Assembly (NCBI GenBank): GCA_029237695.1
Contig: CM055266.1
Coordinates: forward strand, 112,547,370 to 112,611,369
DNA length: 64,000 bases
DNA from: Conchocele bisecta
Lineage: Eukaryota; Mollusca; Bivalvia; Lucinida; Thyasiridae
Direction: 5' to 3'
Part shown: piece after piece, positions 61,633-64,000 of the stretch
Layout: every line of letters begins with the position of its first letter
Position numbering within the stretch: position 1 is the stretch's first letter
Program-made: the position numbers and the translations under genes
Notes under the pieces: generated by a model
What the model was told of the DNA's origin: nothing
The model's database searches: none
Seen by the model: only the letters and a program-made list of their open reading frames with translations

Positions 61633-61829
61633 CCTGCAATAATCTTGCCCAATGTATCATAGCTTTTGAACATCGATTGACAATGCCAACTCGCAATCAA
61701 GCAATTTGATTGTCTGAGCCTGATCTGTAGTATAGCCCAGGCTCAGATAATCAAGCTGCTCGATATAAAACAGAATATCAAAGTATGTTGACAAACAGAA
61801 TTTTACATTATTGGTAAGATTAAAGCAGG
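61633..61829. repeat. Foldback, family G copy 3
   Basis: CCTGCAATAATCTTGCC and GGTAAGATTAAAGCAGG ends. The centre CAATTTGATTGTCTGAGCCT faces its inverse. Confidence 0.7.
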
Positions 61830-62285
61830 CTTTTGTGTATATACAGGTTGAAGGGTCGGGTGGTATGGGTCTTTCTCCAGTGCGAACTAGTCATTGATTT
61901 TGTTTAGATTCGTGGCTTTAGAACACGTAGCAACGGTAAATATACTTGTTGCTGGAAATGATTGAAATTAACATATTGTTGAAACCGATTTAAAATGGTT
62001 CTCATCGTCATATCCATGCGAGTGGGAAACAAACTATTTAGTTTGGTACACGTTCGTTCTAAAATACCCATTTTCGACATCAGATAAGAAAAGACACATA
62101 TGAATTAGTCAATCTTCATTTTACTTCTCTGTGCAAATTGCCGACGCAATTGTATGTATTACATTAATAAGGTACATATACATATCACTGCCTAACTAGA
62201 GTCGTAAGGAAGCCAACACGGACAAGCCATGTGAATTTGTACCTAAGACGTTGTGCGAGATCTCATGAACACTACTATTTACTAC
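61830..62285. other. Intronic sequence, nothing recognised
   Basis: AT-rich. A family R-like fragment (GTACCTAAGACGTTGTGCGA) is at 62237-62260, next to the family C array. Confidence 0.35.
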
Positions 62286-62775
62286 GGAGCCCCACAGGGA
62301 TTTATTAATTCGTTCCCACGAAATAACAATTTGTTCCCTCAATTTAACAATTTGTTCCCACAAATTAACAATTCGTTCCCTCGAATTAACAATTCGTTCC
62401 CACGAAATAATAATTCGTTCCCTCGAATTAACAGTTCGTTCCCACGAAAATGACAATTCGTTCCCTCAATTTAACAATTCGTTCACTCGAATTAACAATT
62501 CGTTCGCACGATATAAAAATTCGTTCCTACGAATTAACAATTCGTTACCGTGGGTACGAATTGTTATTTCGTGGGAACGAATTGTTAAATTTAGGGAACG
62601 AATTGTTAATTCTTGGGAACTAATTGTTAATTCGTGGGAACGAATTGTTAAATTGAGGGAACGAATTGTTAATTCGTGGGAACGAATTGTTAATTCGAAG
62701 GAAGGATTTGTTAAATTGAGGGAACGAATTGTTATTTCGTGGGAACGAATTAATAAAAAACATCCATGTCCCCAT
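62286..62775. repeat. Foldback array, family C copy 3 (largest)
   Basis: About eleven AATTCGTTCCC units in direct orientation are followed by about ten inverted GGGAACGAATTG units around a GTTACCGTGGGTAC centre. The outer ends GGAGCCCCACAGGG and CATGTCCCCATGTCA are degraded on the right. Units alternate between ACGAAAT and TCGAATT spacers. Confidence 0.82.
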
Positions 62776-63336
62776 GTCACGTTTCTGTGAAAATGTTAAA
62801 ATGTCTACTTTCAACACCTATTACAAAACTTATCACTGTTGCTGTAAATATTGTTCATGAAATAATGCACAATTTGTCAGGTATAAATCACGTAGGTATT
62901 TCTCAGTTATACTTTTCATTATAGGAATGAATGGCCTTTTTGTGGAATTTCCATAACTTTCAATGTCATTTACAGGAAATATCATACATGTTGTAAATAT
63001 TTCGCACGGCTTCGAATGTACAACATCACATAGCGTGTCTCATTTATTGTATGACGTTGACCTATTTTTTAATATAAGCAATTCGTCAATAGACATATTA
63101 CACACGGGTGGGCCGGACACATATGGAAAGTGGCAGGCGTTCTAAACAGTCACTTAAACAATGTTCTTCCTGTCTGGTTTAAATATATGTTCCACAGCAA
63201 ATCAGGCATTGCGTCCTCCAAGACACGTTTGCTTTTAGGTTGTAAGCATTAATTACTATGTACACACAAATACTCAAGAAGCTGTATTTAAATAACTGAT
63301 TTTGGTACACTAGCCAAATGCATCACAAGTGTTTAA
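62776..63336. other. Intronic sequence with a family O fragment
   Basis: 62926-62951 holds GGAATGAATGGCCTTTTTG and TGGAATTT, shared with families at 7325 and 43290. No gene is seen. Confidence 0.4.
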
Positions 63337-63426
63337 GATATATCGATGGTCTAGTAACATAAGGTCGTAACTGCTATGCTAAAGCATAGCACTTACGACC
63401 TTATGTTACTAGACCATCGATATATC
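63337..63426. repeat. 90-bp near-perfect palindrome, family M copy 2
   Basis: GATATATCGATGGTCTAGTA with ACATAAGGTCGTAACTGC and TATGC faces its inverse around TAAA. Only one mismatch (AACTGC versus AGTGC side) is seen. Confidence 0.88.
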
Positions 63427-64000
63427 ATTAGATATCTACATTTCTACCCATTTTAAAAAAACATCATATCTTTCGCCAACAACTGGTTAAAATTGTTCAG
63501 AGTTATCCATTCACCAGGATAAGATATGGTACGTTGGCATACATTAGGTTTTTCGTATTTTAGATTACTTAGCAATCAAAGTACGTGCACATTGTAAGCG
63601 ATGAATTTGCTGAAATTTTGTCGGTTACGTTATATATATAACATTTTAATGCAAAAGGATGAACAACGAAATAATAGCGCGAGAGTGTCAAAGAACAATA
63701 GTTAGGCGGCACTGACCATTATAACCATATATTCTTAATTAGTTGGCTAGTGAATATAGTTTCGATAACATCTTTTCATATGTATTGCCCCGCCAACGAA
63801 TGGTGAGAGGGGCATATAGTGTTACCGGCGTCCGTACGTACGTACGTCCCTCCCGAAACCTTAACGCTCGGGTAAATGCCTCATAATTTCTGTTTCCTTG
63901 CTTGGATCTGCTTCACATTTCACACACGCATTGCTCCAATGGTCCACTACCGCCCTGTGACAAATCACATTCGTCCCGCCCCCGCTAAGCCCAGGGTCAA
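63427..64000. other. Right-edge intronic sequence
   Basis: A short CGTACGTACGTACGTCC tract is near 63833-63849, followed by GC-richer sequence to the edge (CTCCAATGGTCCACTACCGC) with no open frame. I see no exon. Confidence 0.3.

Noticed and set aside
62286..62775. CRISPR-like array of short repeats
   Set aside because: Units are contiguous without unique spacers, inverted in the second half, and lie in a eukaryotic intron. It is a foldback array.

Overview
The window is eukaryotic and looks like an invertebrate, most likely bivalve-mollusc, nuclear genome. Coding exons with GT-AG boundaries are sparse and separated by AT-rich DNA packed with short foldback (MITE-like) repeats, a tRNA-derived SINE, a Tc1/mariner element and two large DNA elements. 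The bivalve assignment is inference from the repeat style and the gene content.

Layout. 1-3.2 kb: the last three exons of a secreted-looking cysteine-rich protein whose 5' part lies off the left edge. 3.2-15.7 kb: intergenic repeats, including a decayed Tc1-type transposon (8.4-10.0 kb). 15,693-33,283: a 17.6-kb Polinton/Maverick (adintovirus-like) element with 275-bp terminal inverted repeats and a GGAGG(A) target duplication. It carries protein-primed DNA polymerase B, retroviral-type integrase, packaging ATPase, double-jelly-roll major capsid protein, single-jelly-roll minor capsid protein, several conserved Polinton membrane or virion proteins, and a fiber-like coiled-coil protein with a beta-rich tip. 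The capsid genes and several small genes are intact. Polymerase, integrase, ATPase, fiber and a few others are broken by frameshifts or stops. I found no adenain-type protease.

33.3-37.5 kb: repeats, including a 55-bp minisatellite. 37.5-60.6 kb and beyond: a plus-strand gene of the MTCL/SOGA (microtubule cross-linking factor) family, with a 5.2-kb first coding exon (one apparent frameshift), a second exon at 46.5 kb and a third at 60.5 kb. The gene continues off the right edge. Its N-terminal half carries about 15 copies of a KFEKPxLKS-like motif.

The large second intron of the MTCL-like gene holds a 7.0-kb element (50,798-57,796) with long terminal inverted repeats, subterminal arrays of a GATGGCCGCC motif, and one decayed minus-strand gene combining a PIN/XPG-like core with a CXC (tesmin/TSO1-like) zinc motif. 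Its outermost bases match three small foldback repeats at 1.1, 2.5 and 59.2 kb, two of which have 9-bp flanking duplications. This suggests one autonomous/non-autonomous family with Mutator-like features that I do not recognise. It is the best candidate here for an undescribed system.

The genes do not form one pathway: two host genes are interleaved with independent mobile elements. Within the Polinton the genes form a virus-like set covering replication (PolB), integration (INT), packaging (ATPase), capsid (MCP, mCP) and probable attachment (fiber).
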